DNA of 20,952 bases from Stentor coeruleus (taxonomy: Eukaryota; Ciliophora; Heterotrichea; Heterotrichida; Stentoridae): positions 1-20,952 of the forward strand of contig MPUH01001212.1 of the NCBI GenBank assembly GCA_001970955.1, in the 5' to 3' direction. The notes under the pieces are model-generated. The model was not told the origin of the DNA. It did not search any database and saw nothing but the letters and a program-made list of their open reading frames with translations. Below are positions 1 through 9,880 of the stretch, one piece after another (the first letter of the stretch is position 1; each line of letters opens with the position of its first letter). The position numbers and the translations under genes were made by a program.

Positions 1-245
1 CACGAAGATATATGCATTTTTCTAATAAAGGAACTGAAATAAATATAAAGAAAAATATGACTGGGTTGCTGCAAACAAAATTCACATTTACAACAGGCTA
101 AATGCAGGAAGTATCTGATTAAAATCTAAGGGATCCCAATACATCTAAATAAAAACTAACATAAATTCTCTTTCTAATATATTTCTTAAATCACACAATA
201 ATCTATAAACTAACCCCTTCTAAACTACTTCCAAAAGTTATCTAA

Positions 246-3200
246 TTAATACTCCTGTGACTGTATCGATGAGCACCAAGGACAAGTCGAATTCGCAACC
301 AAAAACTGATTCCAATCTTCTTTATTCGCCATCTTATAACAATTCGAACAAGTCACTTGTGTCTTCCTAAACACCGGATATCCCGTAATCAAACACGGTT
401 CATATCCATTATTGCAATTAAAGCATTTTAAAGAAGCCACATACATCTGACTGCCACAATTTTCACATCCACAAAAACTCAAATTCTGTTCAACTTTCCT
501 ATCTTGTGAAACTTGTAAAACCCAATCTTTCATTTTTTCCCTTTCAGATTCTGATGTAAAATTATTTTCAGGTAATGGAATATCATATACAGGTATATCT
601 GTACCTTCAAAATCAGCAGCATCACCTAATGCAGCAACTCCACCTTCAGGATCTTCTATAGCATCAGCTAAATCTAAATATCTGTTTAAGAAAATAAATC
701 CCATATTAAGCCATCCTTCTTGTTGACATGCGACACCAGCTTCATAAAATGCTTTATCGACTCTTACTTCATTTGTATATCTAAGAAGAGAAACACTGAT
801 TTTAGCATAGAGGGTAGTGAGTCGTTTACCTTTACAAAGGTTTTTAAGGAAAAGAAGTTGGAGGATTGTGTAGTAGCGCTCGAATTCTTTGTAGATTTTG
901 GATTTCTTCTCGTAGATCCCTTCGATAAGGTTTTTCATCATGATTCTAGCGTCGTAAATCTCTTGATCCTTGCACTCAGCTAAGACTTCTACACATAAAG
1001 TTTTGTAGATCGACATAAAAGATGGCTCGGTTGGGCTGCCATATAATGAAAACATCTTCACAGCTTGTTCGAAATTCCCTTCTTCAGTCAGTTTCATAGT
1101 ACATTTCAAAAGAACTTCACTTAAAGACCCTGCTTTTTTCGCCATATCTAATGCTTTTATCCAATTGCCTTCTCCAACAATCATATCAACTGCTTTGTTT
1201 TTATCAACTTTACTCATACCTTTAATATTTCCACGTTGCTGAAGAAGTTTTGTTTGCTCATTTTCTACAAGGACTCTAAGTTTATTAGCGATTTCTGTAT
1301 GTTGTATTGATTGAACAATATCTCTTGCTTTATCAAAATCTTCAGCTATAATAAAGCATCGAACTGCTTCTTCATAATGGCCAATACCAGCATACATATC
1401 AGCTGCTGCATCATAACGTTTGAGTGCTACAAGTCTTTTTCCTACTAACATGATGATTTGTTGAAGTCTTTCCTTATCATTAACCATAGCAATCTGTACT
1501 GCTCTTTCCCAAACTTCTTCTAACAAATCATAGTTGTTACTCATTTCTTGGGTTATAGAAAGATAAGTGTCAATAGCTCTAATATAATCTCTATTTTGCT
1601 CCATAATCCTTGCTGATTGTCTTATATCCTCAGGACTAGTAGGTTCATTTGAAGATGGGCTTATAATCCTATTAACCATATGTGGAGCATGATCCTTAGC
1701 AACTCTCAACGCATCACTTTTCATCTTAGCCATAATATACATCTCCACCGCACTTTCAGGGTTTTTCGCAGCTAAAAAGCATTGTTCCGCTCTTTGATAC
1801 TCCCCACGTTCAAAATGATACTTAGCCTGACTACTAAGTATATCCCCTTGTAAATTAGGAGCATATTGTCTACAAATCCTCAAAGCTGAATGAAAATCTT
1901 GTTGATGTTGATACATATGAATAGCTTCTGCAGCTTTTCCAGCTTTAATAAATTCTTCTTCAGCTTCTTTAAACCTATTTTCATCTTCAAGGAAAAGTGC
2001 ATAACTTAAATGCACATCAGGTAATTTATGTCGACAATGTGTTTCGGCAATCCTAAAAGCTTCATTATAATTCCCTTGTTCTACTTCAAGCTCTAAAGCT
2101 GCTTCAACAAGACCTTGATCCATAAGAAGTTGTGATCCACTTTTACCTCTTAAAGATTCAGTTTCAGCCCATTTCCTAGCAACTTCAGCGATTTCTTTAG
2201 GTCCGCCATAAGCTTTAGCGACTTTAAGTGCATCTTCCCACATAGACCTTTTTCTATATATATCAACAGCCATATTCCATACCCCAGCTTCAATAAAATG
2301 AGCTTCTGATTCTTTAAGTTTACCTTCTCCTTCATATACTTGCCCTAAGTAAATATGCGTATCTTTAAGAGCCTCTTTTCTATATTTTGCTGTTAATCTT
2401 ATAACATGGTCATATTGTGCAGCTTTTTTATACATGTTTATAGCAAGATCAGCTTCATTTACAGTAAGATATAGTTTTTCTGCATCTTTATACCTGCCTT
2501 CCGCTTCGATTTTTTGTGCTTGTTTTGTATATAATAACGTAACTTCTGTATCTGGCATATGTTTTGACGCAAACCTATAAGCTTGATCCCATTTATTATT
2601 CGATGTATACATTTCAAAAATATCATATGTCGCTCCTGCTTTCATATAAAACTTCTCAGCATGGTCTAATTGTTTTACATCCGCATAATGATTTGCTATT
2701 TGTTTATAATACGGTTTTGTAAGCTCAGGACTTTGATTTCCTAAAAATTGAACAGCTTTAGTCCATAGTCTAGCATTTATAGCTGCTTCTATAGCTTTTT
2801 GATAAGCATCAGCTTCAATGAAATGATTTATACTTGCTTCCATTTGTTTTATACTAACCAAATAATCACCCCATTTTTCTTCTAATTTTTTAACATATTT
2901 TGGGAAACTCCTTCTTGCTAAATCAAGTGCTTTACGATATGAACTACCTCTAACATAAGCTTCTAAAGCTTTATCATATAAATTGAGTTTTTCTAAAAAC
3001 TCTCCTGATTTCTCAAACATTTCTGCTGCATCTAAAGCTGAAGCGACTTTTTCCATTATTTCATTTGAAGTGATGTTGAATTTATTAACCACAGCTGCTG
3101 CACGTGCTGGGAGTTTACCTTTGAGATAAAGGTTTATAGCTTCTTTATAGTCCCCATCTTTTTCTTTGACCTCTGCAGCTTTTTCTTCTTGGTTTGTTGA

Positions 3201-5432
3201 TAAAAGCCATTGGAAGTAATTGGATTTATAGTCATTAAGCTTAGGATGTTTACGTTTTTCTGCTATACTAATAAGTTCATCCCATCTATGAAGTTCTCTA
3301 TACATAGCCATAGCTTCTTCTAAATCGTTATTATCTAGGAAAATAGCTTCAGCACGATGATATTGTTTATCTAACATAGCAAGTTTTGCTTGAACTATAT
3401 AATAATTAAAACCTGATTGACCTGTTTCCTCATGATGTTTTTCAGCTAGTTTATTTACTTTGTGTAAAAATCTAGCTTTAGATACATTCCCTAAAGCAGC
3501 ATAGCATTGTTCTGCAACTTTAAGCTTCCGTTCTTCTAATGATACCTCAGCCAAAGCTCTCCAGTTCGCTTCAGTTTCAGCATTTACTTCTAAAGGTTCA
3601 AGAATCTCTACAGCGCGTTCTAAATCTCGGCTTTCAAGGGCAAATCCAAATTCTATAAGATGTTGATCTAAAGCATAACTATTTTTCCCAATACCTTCAT
3701 CAACAATAACAAAAGTCCCACTTGCATTTCTTTCAATTTCTTCAACTTCACCTTTGATATTATAAACAGTAACTTTATCAGGATCATCAATAGAATACCA
3801 AACATTTAGATTGTTTCGACTTTGAGCAACAACAACTTCAGATTTTGGTACCCATTGAACATATGTGCAATATTGAAGTAAAGTTGATCTAGTTTGAGTT
3901 CTTATATTATAAAGAAGTAATTGTCTTCTTTTATCTCTATATAAAAGTTTAGAACCTGAAGGGTTGAGTTCTAAATAATCAATTCTTGAATCATGGTTTA
4001 TAGTGCCTGTTGAGTTTTTTGTAACTAAATCTTGTATGCAAATTGTATGTGGGTCGAGTAGATATGCTATGATTTTTGATGCGTTTTTAGACTCTTCAGC
4101 TTCGGTTTTGGAGTAGTTTAACCGGGCTGAGATGAGATGGGAAGCCATTTGTTCTGTTCTGCATGTGCCAAGAATTTCGTTGTGTCCGTATTCAACAAGA
4201 ATGAGTTCCCCAACATTGAAAATCATACAAACTCTTTCGTTACTGAAATCGAATTTCTCTTTACCTGAACCACGCCATTGGATTTCACTTAGACTTGAGG
4301 TTTCTAGATCACCTAATAAGAGGGTGTCTGAAGTATTAGCGACAATATATCGATCTTTGTATATGTTGATTTTAAGTATCTCAAGACCATATTCGCTTCT
4401 TAGGGCTACTTTCATGTTTGAAGCTAGTTCTGTTACTATAACTTGGCTTACAGAAACATAGACAAATTCAAATTTACCTTTGTAACGAGCTTTTCTTAAA
4501 CAGATTTCGAAAATGTCTACTGATCCACAAAGAGAACCTATGACAAGTTTAGAACCATCTGGCTTCCAACATAAGGCTGTTACTGAATATAAATTCTCGA
4601 TGTTTTTAACAGCTTTTTCTGCATAGTCTCCTCTTTGTGGGTTAAAACTGATCACAAAAAATTTATTGAAATTACCTAGGATCACAGTATCGCCACTAGG
4701 ATTAAAAGACCCTATGGTGAATTCTTTAACAGTTGAATCGTGGGTATAGTCCATTCTTTGAAACACACTTCCATCATCAGTATAAAAAACAATCTTCCCA
4801 TCATTACCTCCTGCGCATATATGTTCACCCCAATCCAAAGCATAAGGCACTGAAGTATGTGTGACCAATTTCGTAAACTGCCTATTTTCAAGAGTAAACC
4901 TATATATTGACCCATCAAGTTGTCCTGAGATTATATGTTCCCCATCTTTACTGCTAGCCACTGATACAACATAAGAGTCTGTCGCATACAAAGAAACCGT
5001 CTTATTCGTTTTGATCTGACCAGACTTTATCTTTCCATCAGCTAATCCAAATATGATATCATTTGATTTCCCTGTAGGCCAAGTTAAACAAGTAACTGCC
5101 GCGCTTTGTGGGTACTTGTTGCATATTGATTTCCTTTCTCCCCATTCTGTACCTATTTTATAGACAAAAACTATATTATCGCTTTGGGCAATAGCGATTT
5201 TCGTACTATCTGGAGAAAAAGCTAAAGCCCGGACTACGTATGAGGTTTGGTTTTTCTCTGCGGGCCGGGTTGGGAATTTGTCTTTACGTTCACCGGAGTC
5301 GTCATATAAGTGCACGACCCGATCAGCAGTTGACACTGCAAGCTTTTGCCCGTTTGGACTCCAGGTTACAGATGAGATTTTTTGCATTCCGTCAACAGCA
5401 CTTTGCAAGTTCTTTGAATACCGAAGCTGCAT
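246..5432 (-). CDS. IFT172: Intraflagellar transport protein 172 (IFT-B peripheral subunit)
   Basis: This is a full-length, uninterrupted 1728-residue IFT172; animal and algal orthologues are about 1750 residues. IFT172 is a peripheral IFT-B subunit that helps trains turn around at the ciliary tip. The N-terminus matches the family from residue 1 (WSPNGQKLAVSTADRVVHLY, followed by DDSGERKDKF), which fixes the start. Roughly residues 1-560 form WD40-type beta-propellers. Residues about 600-1620 are tandem TPR-like helical hairpins, with many short A/Y-rich repeats of the type 'YKDAEKLYLTVNEADLAINMY'. The C-terminus carries paired cysteines: CGCENC near 1654-1659, CFNC, CSNC and CPWC near 1724-1727. 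These suggest a zinc-binding, U-box-like end. The stop is TAA. It lies downstream of the SK channel gene on the same strand, 327 nt away. The family assignment is near certain. The domain borders are estimates. Confidence 0.97.
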   Translation of the reverse strand: MQLRYSKNLQSAVDGMQKISSVTWSPNGQKLAVSTADRVVHLYDDSGERKDKFPTRPAEKNQTSYVVRALAFSPDSTKIAIAQSDNIVFVYKIGTEWGERKSICNKYPQSAAVTCLTWPTGKSNDIIFGLADGKIKSGQIKTNKTVSLYATDSYVVSVASSKDGEHIISGQLDGSIYRFTLENRQFTKLVTHTSVPYALDWGEHICAGGNDGKIVFYTDDGSVFQRMDYTHDSTVKEFTIGSFNPSGDTVILGNFNKFFVISFNPQRGDYAEKAVKNIENLYSVTALCWKPDGSKLVIGSLCGSVDIFEICLRKARYKGKFEFVYVSVSQVIVTELASNMKVALRSEYGLEILKINIYKDRYIVANTSDTLLLGDLETSSLSEIQWRGSGKEKFDFSNERVCMIFNVGELILVEYGHNEILGTCRTEQMASHLISARLNYSKTEAEESKNASKIIAYLLDPHTICIQDLVTKNSTGTINHDSRIDYLELNPSGSKLLYRDKRRQLLLYNIRTQTRSTLLQYCTYVQWVPKSEVVVAQSRNNLNVWYSIDDPDKVTVYNIKGEVEEIERNASGTFVIVDEGIGKNSYALDQHLIEFGFALESRDLERAVEILEPLEVNAETEANWRALAEVSLEERKLKVAEQCYAALGNVSKARFLHKVNKLAEKHHEETGQSGFNYYIVQAKLAMLDKQYHRAEAIFLDNNDLEEAMAMYRELHRWDELISIAEKRKHPKLNDYKSNYFQWLLSTNQEEKAAEVKEKDGDYKEAINLYLKGKLPARAAAVVNKFNITSNEIMEKVASALDAAEMFEKSGEFLEKLNLYDKALEAYVRGSSYRKALDLARRSFPKYVKKLEEKWGDYLVSIKQMEASINHFIEADAYQKAIEAAINARLWTKAVQFLGNQSPELTKPYYKQIANHYADVKQLDHAEKFYMKAGATYDIFEMYTSNNKWDQAYRFASKHMPDTEVTLLYTKQAQKIEAEGRYKDAEKLYLTVNEADLAINMYKKAAQYDHVIRLTAKYRKEALKDTHIYLGQVYEGEGKLKESEAHFIEAGVWNMAVDIYRKRSMWEDALKVAKAYGGPKEIAEVARKWAETESLRGKSGSQLLMDQGLVEAALELEVEQGNYNEAFRIAETHCRHKLPDVHLSYALFLEDENRFKEAEEEFIKAGKAAEAIHMYQHQQDFHSALRICRQYAPNLQGDILSSQAKYHFERGEYQRAEQCFLAAKNPESAVEMYIMAKMKSDALRVAKDHAPHMVNRIISPSSNEPTSPEDIRQSARIMEQNRDYIRAIDTYLSITQEMSNNYDLLEEVWERAVQIAMVNDKERLQQIIMLVGKRLVALKRYDAAADMYAGIGHYEEAVRCFIIAEDFDKARDIVQSIQHTEIANKLRVLVENEQTKLLQQRGNIKGMSKVDKNKAVDMIVGEGNWIKALDMAKKAGSLSEVLLKCTMKLTEEGNFEQAVKMFSLYGSPTEPSFMSIYKTLCVEVLAECKDQEIYDARIMMKNLIEGIYEKKSKIYKEFERYYTILQLLFLKNLCKGKRLTTLYAKISVSLLRYTNEVRVDKAFYEAGVACQQEGWLNMGFIFLNRYLDLADAIEDPEGGVAALGDAADFEGTDIPVYDIPLPENNFTSESEREKMKDWVLQVSQDRKVEQNLSFCGCENCGSQMYVASLKCFNCNNGYEPCLITGYPVFRKTQVTCSNCYKMANKEDWNQFLVANSTCPWCSSIQSQEY

Positions 5433-5759
5433 ATTATAAATGGCGGTGTTTTTATGTGGAATTTGAATGATCTAAGGCTTTTAGTGAGATGATGGATGGG
5501 GGAAAATGAAAGAGAAGAGAGGAGGAGGATATGGTTTAATGTTGTGATAATTTTTTTAGGTGTAATAATGAGAGATGTGTGTTAGGATTAGAAGGGTGTT
5601 AAAATGATTAGAGAAAGTTTTTATATAAATATAATATAGGATTAAGGGTGAGAAATTGTATTTGCTAGAAATTTTTAATTTGGTATATAAAAAAGATAAA
5701 TTCTAAGTAGAAAACTTATGTTTTAAACTAGCACTAAAGCATTAACGCTTAAGTCTTGA
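5433..5759. promoter_or_regulatory. Spacer between the SK channel stop and the IFT172 start; presumed IFT172 promoter/5' flank
   Basis: No coding sequence is visible here. Next to IFT172 the plus strand is strongly G-rich and C-poor; my hand count of 5461-5520 gives 20 G and 2 C. The IFT172 sense strand is therefore C-rich just upstream of its start. Closer to the SK channel stop the bias fades. No TATA box or known factor site can be defended. The promoter role is inferred only from position. Confidence 0.4.
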
Positions 5760-7007
5760 TTATTTCCCATAGCCGTCCATTAATTGGTTGATTTTCAATT
5801 CGATATTCTGCACTTGTTTAGAAAGGATTTGAAGTTTGTGGATTGGGCTTTCTTCTTCCCCTCCATTATCAAGTTTTTTTAAGTTCTTCATTGTTGTTTT
5901 ATATTTATTTAGTCTTATTTCCACTTTTTTCATCTGAATTCTTGCTTTTACAGACTCAGCTCCAAAATTTTTCTTGTAAACCGAGTATAATAAGCATGCT
6001 GTTATAACTCTGGCTGCAGCTCTAGTTTCTTTTATTGCTTTAAATGCTTCACTTTGTCTAGTTCCAAGTTCAAGTAATGATTGAAATGTAAAAACAATCA
6101 TAGAAAACACAAAAGCTCCCCACATTGTACAAAGAACACCTACCATACGCCCAAAAACTGTTGTTGGGAATAAATCTCCATAACCTACTGTAGCCATTGT
6201 TATAGCACAATTCCACACAGCGTTTTGATAAGATGCGAAGTTTTGTCCAGAAACATCTGAAAATGGCCTTTCAAACACCCTTAAAAATATCCCAAGTAAA
6301 AAAAAACTCGGGCAACTAAAACAATAGATAATAATAAAAGGATGTGTTTTCATCATACATCTTATAGAAAAACGAACATTAGCTTTTGTCCCTGTTTTCC
6401 CACAATAATATCTTGCATGATCATCTTGATATGGTGTAAAATTAAATAATGCTCTAAGTAAAAACCATAACCTTGCATACATAAACACATATAAAAACTC
6501 TGAAATATTATAACAAAGCTCAATTGAATTATCGTTATACCCATTATTATCAGCAACAAGAGGTTGATTAACCCGCACATGTCCAACCAAATAAGGATAT
6601 GGGAAAATAGATAATATTAAAATCTCAAACATAAGTCCTTTAGAAAACATTGACTTTATCCTTCTTCTAAACCTCCTATGATCATTTGACTTTATATTCA
6701 ATTCTCTTTTGTTGTTCCATTTAGATTTAATATAGTGTCTCAATATCAAAAAATACATCGCTATAAGGGTAAGTATAAAAGTTAGCCATCTATAAACCTG
6801 TTCGACATTTTCAGCACAATTTGAATGTGAACGATCGATAGAAAAACTATATTCATAGTCAGCAGTAGCACTAACAATACCCAAACAGCTGAAAATTGAT
6901 GAAAATAACTCAGCTATTCGCCATTGTAAATAAAGATTTCTAGACTGGTTGATTTCTTTTCTTGGTTTGATACTTAGTAAAGTTTGTTTAGACTGGGGCT
7001 CCACCAT
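5760..7007 (-). CDS. SK-type (small-conductance, Ca2+-activated) potassium channel
   Basis: This 415-residue, six-transmembrane K+ channel has the selectivity filter TVGYGD at residues 273-278. Hydrophobic segments fit S1 (about 31-48), S2 (72-92), S3 (124-140), S4 (164-188), S5 (222-243), a pore helix (259-272) and S6 (287-312). The S4 segment has few positive charges, as in SK rather than Kv channels. After S6 comes a helical basic stretch (ETRAAARVITACLLYSVYKK, 327-346) where SK channels bind calmodulin. It is followed by a charged region likely to form a coiled coil (355-412). The channel would pass K+ when cytosolic Ca2+ rises. Met1 is the first possible start: an in-frame TAG lies a few codons upstream, and the next Met is inside S2. 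The TMEM230-like stop is only 26 nt upstream. An IK-type subfamily is equally possible. Confidence 0.9.
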   Translation of the reverse strand: MVEPQSKQTLLSIKPRKEINQSRNLYLQWRIAELFSSIFSCLGIVSATADYEYSFSIDRSHSNCAENVEQVYRWLTFILTLIAMYFLILRHYIKSKWNNKRELNIKSNDHRRFRRRIKSMFSKGLMFEILILSIFPYPYLVGHVRVNQPLVADNNGYNDNSIELCYNISEFLYVFMYARLWFLLRALFNFTPYQDDHARYYCGKTGTKANVRFSIRCMMKTHPFIIIYCFSCPSFFLLGIFLRVFERPFSDVSGQNFASYQNAVWNCAITMATVGYGDLFPTTVFGRMVGVLCTMWGAFVFSMIVFTFQSLLELGTRQSEAFKAIKETRAAARVITACLLYSVYKKNFGAESVKARIQMKKVEIRLNKYKTTMKNLKKLDNGGEEESPIHKLQILSKQVQNIELKINQLMDGYGK

Positions 7008-7033
7008 TATTAGAATTAGCTATTAGACTAGGA

Positions 7034-7327
7034 CTAATCATTAAAGTCAGGCAGCATCGAATAATCATAGCCAGGGACACCTCGAAGAATTTGCATAAAT
7101 ATCACGAGATGATAACAACCTGGGATAAATACTAATGATGCTAAGAGCCAATAAATACTAGAGTCTGTCAAACTTCCATTATTCCAATGGGTTAGGCCAA
7201 CTGAGAAAAAAATCAGTCCGGAGATTGTTAGGAGAAGAGACTATATAGGGGGTACTAGTAAAATTGTCTTGTAAGGGATTTTACCTTGTTTACGTAAAGG
7301 AGGTGGACTCCTACTTCTTTTTTTCAT
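7034..7327 (-). CDS. TMEM230-like membrane protein, two exons split by a 15-nt intron
   Basis: Exon 1 is 7256-7327 and exon 2 is 7034-7240. Removing 15 nt (7241-7255) gives a 92-residue protein. Its N-terminus is short and basic (MKKRSRSPPPLRKQ). The family-like GKIPYKT motif follows, then a hydrophobic segment (about 22-40), a short loop, and a second segment (about 54-72). The end is PGYDYSMLPDFND, close to the TMEM230/C20orf30 (DUF872) C-terminus; the second segment contains LVFIPGCYHL, typical of the family. Human TMEM230 is about 120 residues and is tied to vesicle trafficking. This copy has a shorter N-terminus. Without splicing the frame hits a TAG at residue 29. The stop is TAG at 7034-7036, 26 nt before the SK channel start. 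The gene diverges from the cyclin. The family call rests on remembered motifs. Confidence 0.85.
7241..7255 (-). other. 15-nt spliceosomal intron in the TMEM230-like gene
   Basis: On the minus strand the sequence is GTACCCCCTATATAG, starting GT, ending AG and exactly 15 nt long. It falls between codons (phase 0). Because 15 is a multiple of three and the last three bases are TAG, a retained intron would stop translation in frame. An A sits at position 10, which I recall as the usual branch site in Stentor micro-introns. The run of five C is unusual against the AT-rich introns expected. Removing it restores a recognisable TMEM230 protein. Confidence 0.85.
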
Positions 7328-8278
7328 ATTATATAGTTGATATTATGATGATTTATTTTGGAATTCTAGAAGATTTTAAGTTAAAGTGTAGTAGAGATGG
7401 AGCAGAATAAAATATGATGAAAGTTTGTGGAAAGGGTAAGTGATAGAGGAAGTTTTGAGTTTTATGATTTTTGTTGTAAAAATTTAAAGATCATTTTTGA
7501 GATTGGCTAATTGGATTTTAGAGATGCTGTGAAGAAAGAGGTTTAAATTTTATGAAGATTTTTGGTTATGAAGAATTTGGGTTTTGGATTTAAATTAAAA
7601 TTAGATTAGATGTTGAGATTTTAGGTATCAAGTATGTATTTGAGTTTTGGAAATATTGGGTTTGCATTTGAATGGTTATTATTGTGAATTTTTGTGTGAT
7701 TGTATTTAAAGTTTGTGTTATTTTTTAGTATTGTTGGTATTTTATTAGGAGAGGATTAATTTCTTAGGTAGTGGCCATATTTTTATGTATGATTTATATT
7801 GCAATTTTATTGGAAAAGAGGATATTTTTTGGATTGATGAGATTATTCATTATGTAACATATCATATAATAACTTATTACACACTTAAGCTGATTGCATA
7901 ACATAATTCTTAAAATATCTTATTTATATTATTACTATATCTAATAACTTTATCCGAATTTCCTTCAATATAATTTCAGCCCAGCATCACAAAAACCTTT
8001 TATTTAATCATTCATTAAACCCAAGCCAACTCCTTTAATTTTTATCAATCCTTCATCCATAAATCTTAATTTAATTTTTATGCTAATAATTTTTTTAAAA
8101 TTCCCTTTCATGATGTTTGAAATTTAAATCACTTTATAAGCCATTCAGATGAAAATACTAAAATCTCAAGAGTGTTTGTTAACTCTTTATGGAAAATCAA
8201 AGTCTTTTTTCCCGATTTGTATGCACTTTACCCTTCAAGCAGATAATTGTGGTTCTGGTCATCTAATATAAACAAGTT
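7328..8278. promoter_or_regulatory. Divergent intergenic region between TMEM230-like (-) and cyclin (+)
   Basis: No gene is seen in these 951 nt. The left part is G-rich on the plus strand (7381-7440: 19 G, 1 C by hand count) and the right part is C-rich (7981-8040: 17 C, 2 G). The switch is near 7860. Both genes must have promoters here, but I cannot pick out a TATA box, Inr or named factor site. The last 60 nt before the cyclin ATG are AT-rich with short C clusters. Confidence 0.45.
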
Positions 8279-9001
8279 ATGCCCGAATTTTTTAACAGTA
8301 TCGTTATAGAGCACTTATCCCGGCTCTTTGAAAAGTCAGAAGAAGCCAAAAATTCGAATTACTTAAGTTATTTATCAGTTGGGTATATAAAAACAATCCA
8401 CAGAGAAGCTTTGTTTAACTGGGTTTTAGACTTATCCCCAAGCTTAAACTTTTCAGTTAGTACTGGCTTATTAGCCTGCACATACATCGACAGATTTCTT
8501 TCAATCAAACCAGATTTCCAGATTTCAGTATTCGAGCTTTTAGGAATATCCTCTTTATCTTTAGCTATAAAGTTTACTGAAGGTAAAACCATTACCCCTC
8601 ATGCTATACACAAACTACTAGACTCAAGATATTCTATTGACGCCATTGTGACAATTGAATTGTATATACTCAAAATATTAGATTGGAATTTGAGTATGGT
8701 TTCGCCTTGTGAACTTATTGACACAATTATTAACTTTTCATTAGATCATCCATGTATTGGGAAAATTATTGATGCATGCCATTCTTTTGCTGTTTTTTGT
8801 TATTTAGACCCTGAAATAGCTGTTAATGGGAACTGTAGCCTTGCTTTTGCAAGCATTATGCTAGCTTTGGATAGACTTGGGTACAAGGAATTTAGAAACA
8901 ATTGGATTTTAAGTCTGGAGAAAACGTTTATGCTTGATACTGAAAAGCTAGATGTTGTAGTAAGTAGAGTACAAAAGAAATTTGAAGTATTTAATAACTA
9001 A
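8279..9001 (+). CDS. Cyclin (cyclin box plus C-terminal cyclin fold)
   Basis: This 240-residue protein consists almost only of two cyclin folds. Cyclin-box hallmarks are HREALFNWVL (R42, W48), YIDRFLS at 69-75, and the KFTEG motif (K98, E101), which are the Lys and Glu that contact the kinase. LDWNLSMVSP (134-143) marks the end of the N-terminal fold. Residues about 145-235 form the C-terminal helical fold. The spacing and the FLS/LDW motifs resemble A/B/D-type cell-cycle cyclins; it is small, without a long N-terminal destruction-box region, so D-like is a reasonable guess. It would bind and activate a CDK. The ATG sits right after AT-rich leader sequence and the stop is TAA. It converges with the centrin-like gene. 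The subtype is uncertain. Confidence 0.88.
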   Translation: MPEFFNSIVIEHLSRLFEKSEEAKNSNYLSYLSVGYIKTIHREALFNWVLDLSPSLNFSVSTGLLACTYIDRFLSIKPDFQISVFELLGISSLSLAIKFTEGKTITPHAIHKLLDSRYSIDAIVTIELYILKILDWNLSMVSPCELIDTIINFSLDHPCIGKIIDACHSFAVFCYLDPEIAVNGNCSLAFASIMLALDRLGYKEFRNNWILSLEKTFMLDTEKLDVVVSRVQKKFEVFNN

Positions 9002-9880
9002 TAATCACTGAAATATTATATAATGAATGCTTTGAGAGTAAATAGTTTAATATGATGCTGTTATAGCAGATTTTTAAGTTTTTGTTTAGGGTTAGTGGTT
9101 TGTGGGTTAGTTGAAATTAGAATATTAATGGAAGAGAAGGAGTTTTTGAATAGTGGATGAATTTGTTTATGGGTGATAGAAAAAGTAATGGTGCCTTTTC
9201 TGACATTTTGGTATTTTTTGCATCTTGTAGTGGTGATAGTAATAATTAGCGTTGATTATGGGAAATTATAGTAATGTGATTGATGATTTTTATATTACGG
9301 TAATAAGAGGGTTACCCGAAGTGTGATTAAAAAATCATTAGATATTAGAGAATATTGTAATATCATGCCATATTCTTGAAACATTACCAATAAATCCACT
9401 ATTTTTTTCCCCTTAGTTTATCATAAACCCTAATACTATACATATATAATTTCTATGCATCAGCCTTGAGCTCCTTAAAAACCTTTCAATATTTTTAAAT
9501 ATTTACATCCACAATACAAATTGTAAAATTACATGCAAATTAATCTTTTTATAAGCCATCAGCAAAAACTATAGCCCTTTCTAAATAAATTTCCCTTCAA
9601 CATCGTCTCCAAACTAAAAATTTTACACACAAAACTGCGCTAAAAATACATAATTTAAAATTATCAATCCTTCCTTTACCCAAAATCACACAAGCATAAA
9701 AACAAAAATCTAAGAAAAATACAATAAAAAACTCATAAAATTCTTAAAAAACAATATTTAGATTTTTTCATAACGCCATACATGAAAAACCATCAAAGTT
9801 TATATAAATAATTTTCACTCTTAGCCATTTTTCTAACATTACACTAAAAACAAATACTTTTCTCCCTAAAAATGTTAAAA
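9002..9880. other. Convergent intergenic region, no gene seen
   Basis: This lies between the ends of the cyclin gene (+) and the centrin-like gene (-). Coordinates 9061-9120 count 17 G and 1 C on the plus strand; 9541-9600 count 14 C and 3 G. The switch is near 9340. Both 3' UTRs and polyadenylation sites must lie here. I found no ORF of note, tRNA-like box or strong hairpin on either strand. Confidence 0.5.

Noticed and set aside
4132-4461. 109-codon plus-strand ORF
   Set aside because: It lies wholly inside IFT172 in antisense and has no family features; other antisense frames in IFT172 (720-983, 5240-5470) are dismissed for the same reason.
8200-8220. E2F-like site (TTTTCCCGATTT) upstream of the cyclin
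   Set aside because: It lacks the CGC core of the known site and sits in generally C-rich flank.
9345-9385. Possible hairpin around GAATAT...ATATTC
   Set aside because: The stem is only six AT-rich pairs; such pairs are common here by chance.
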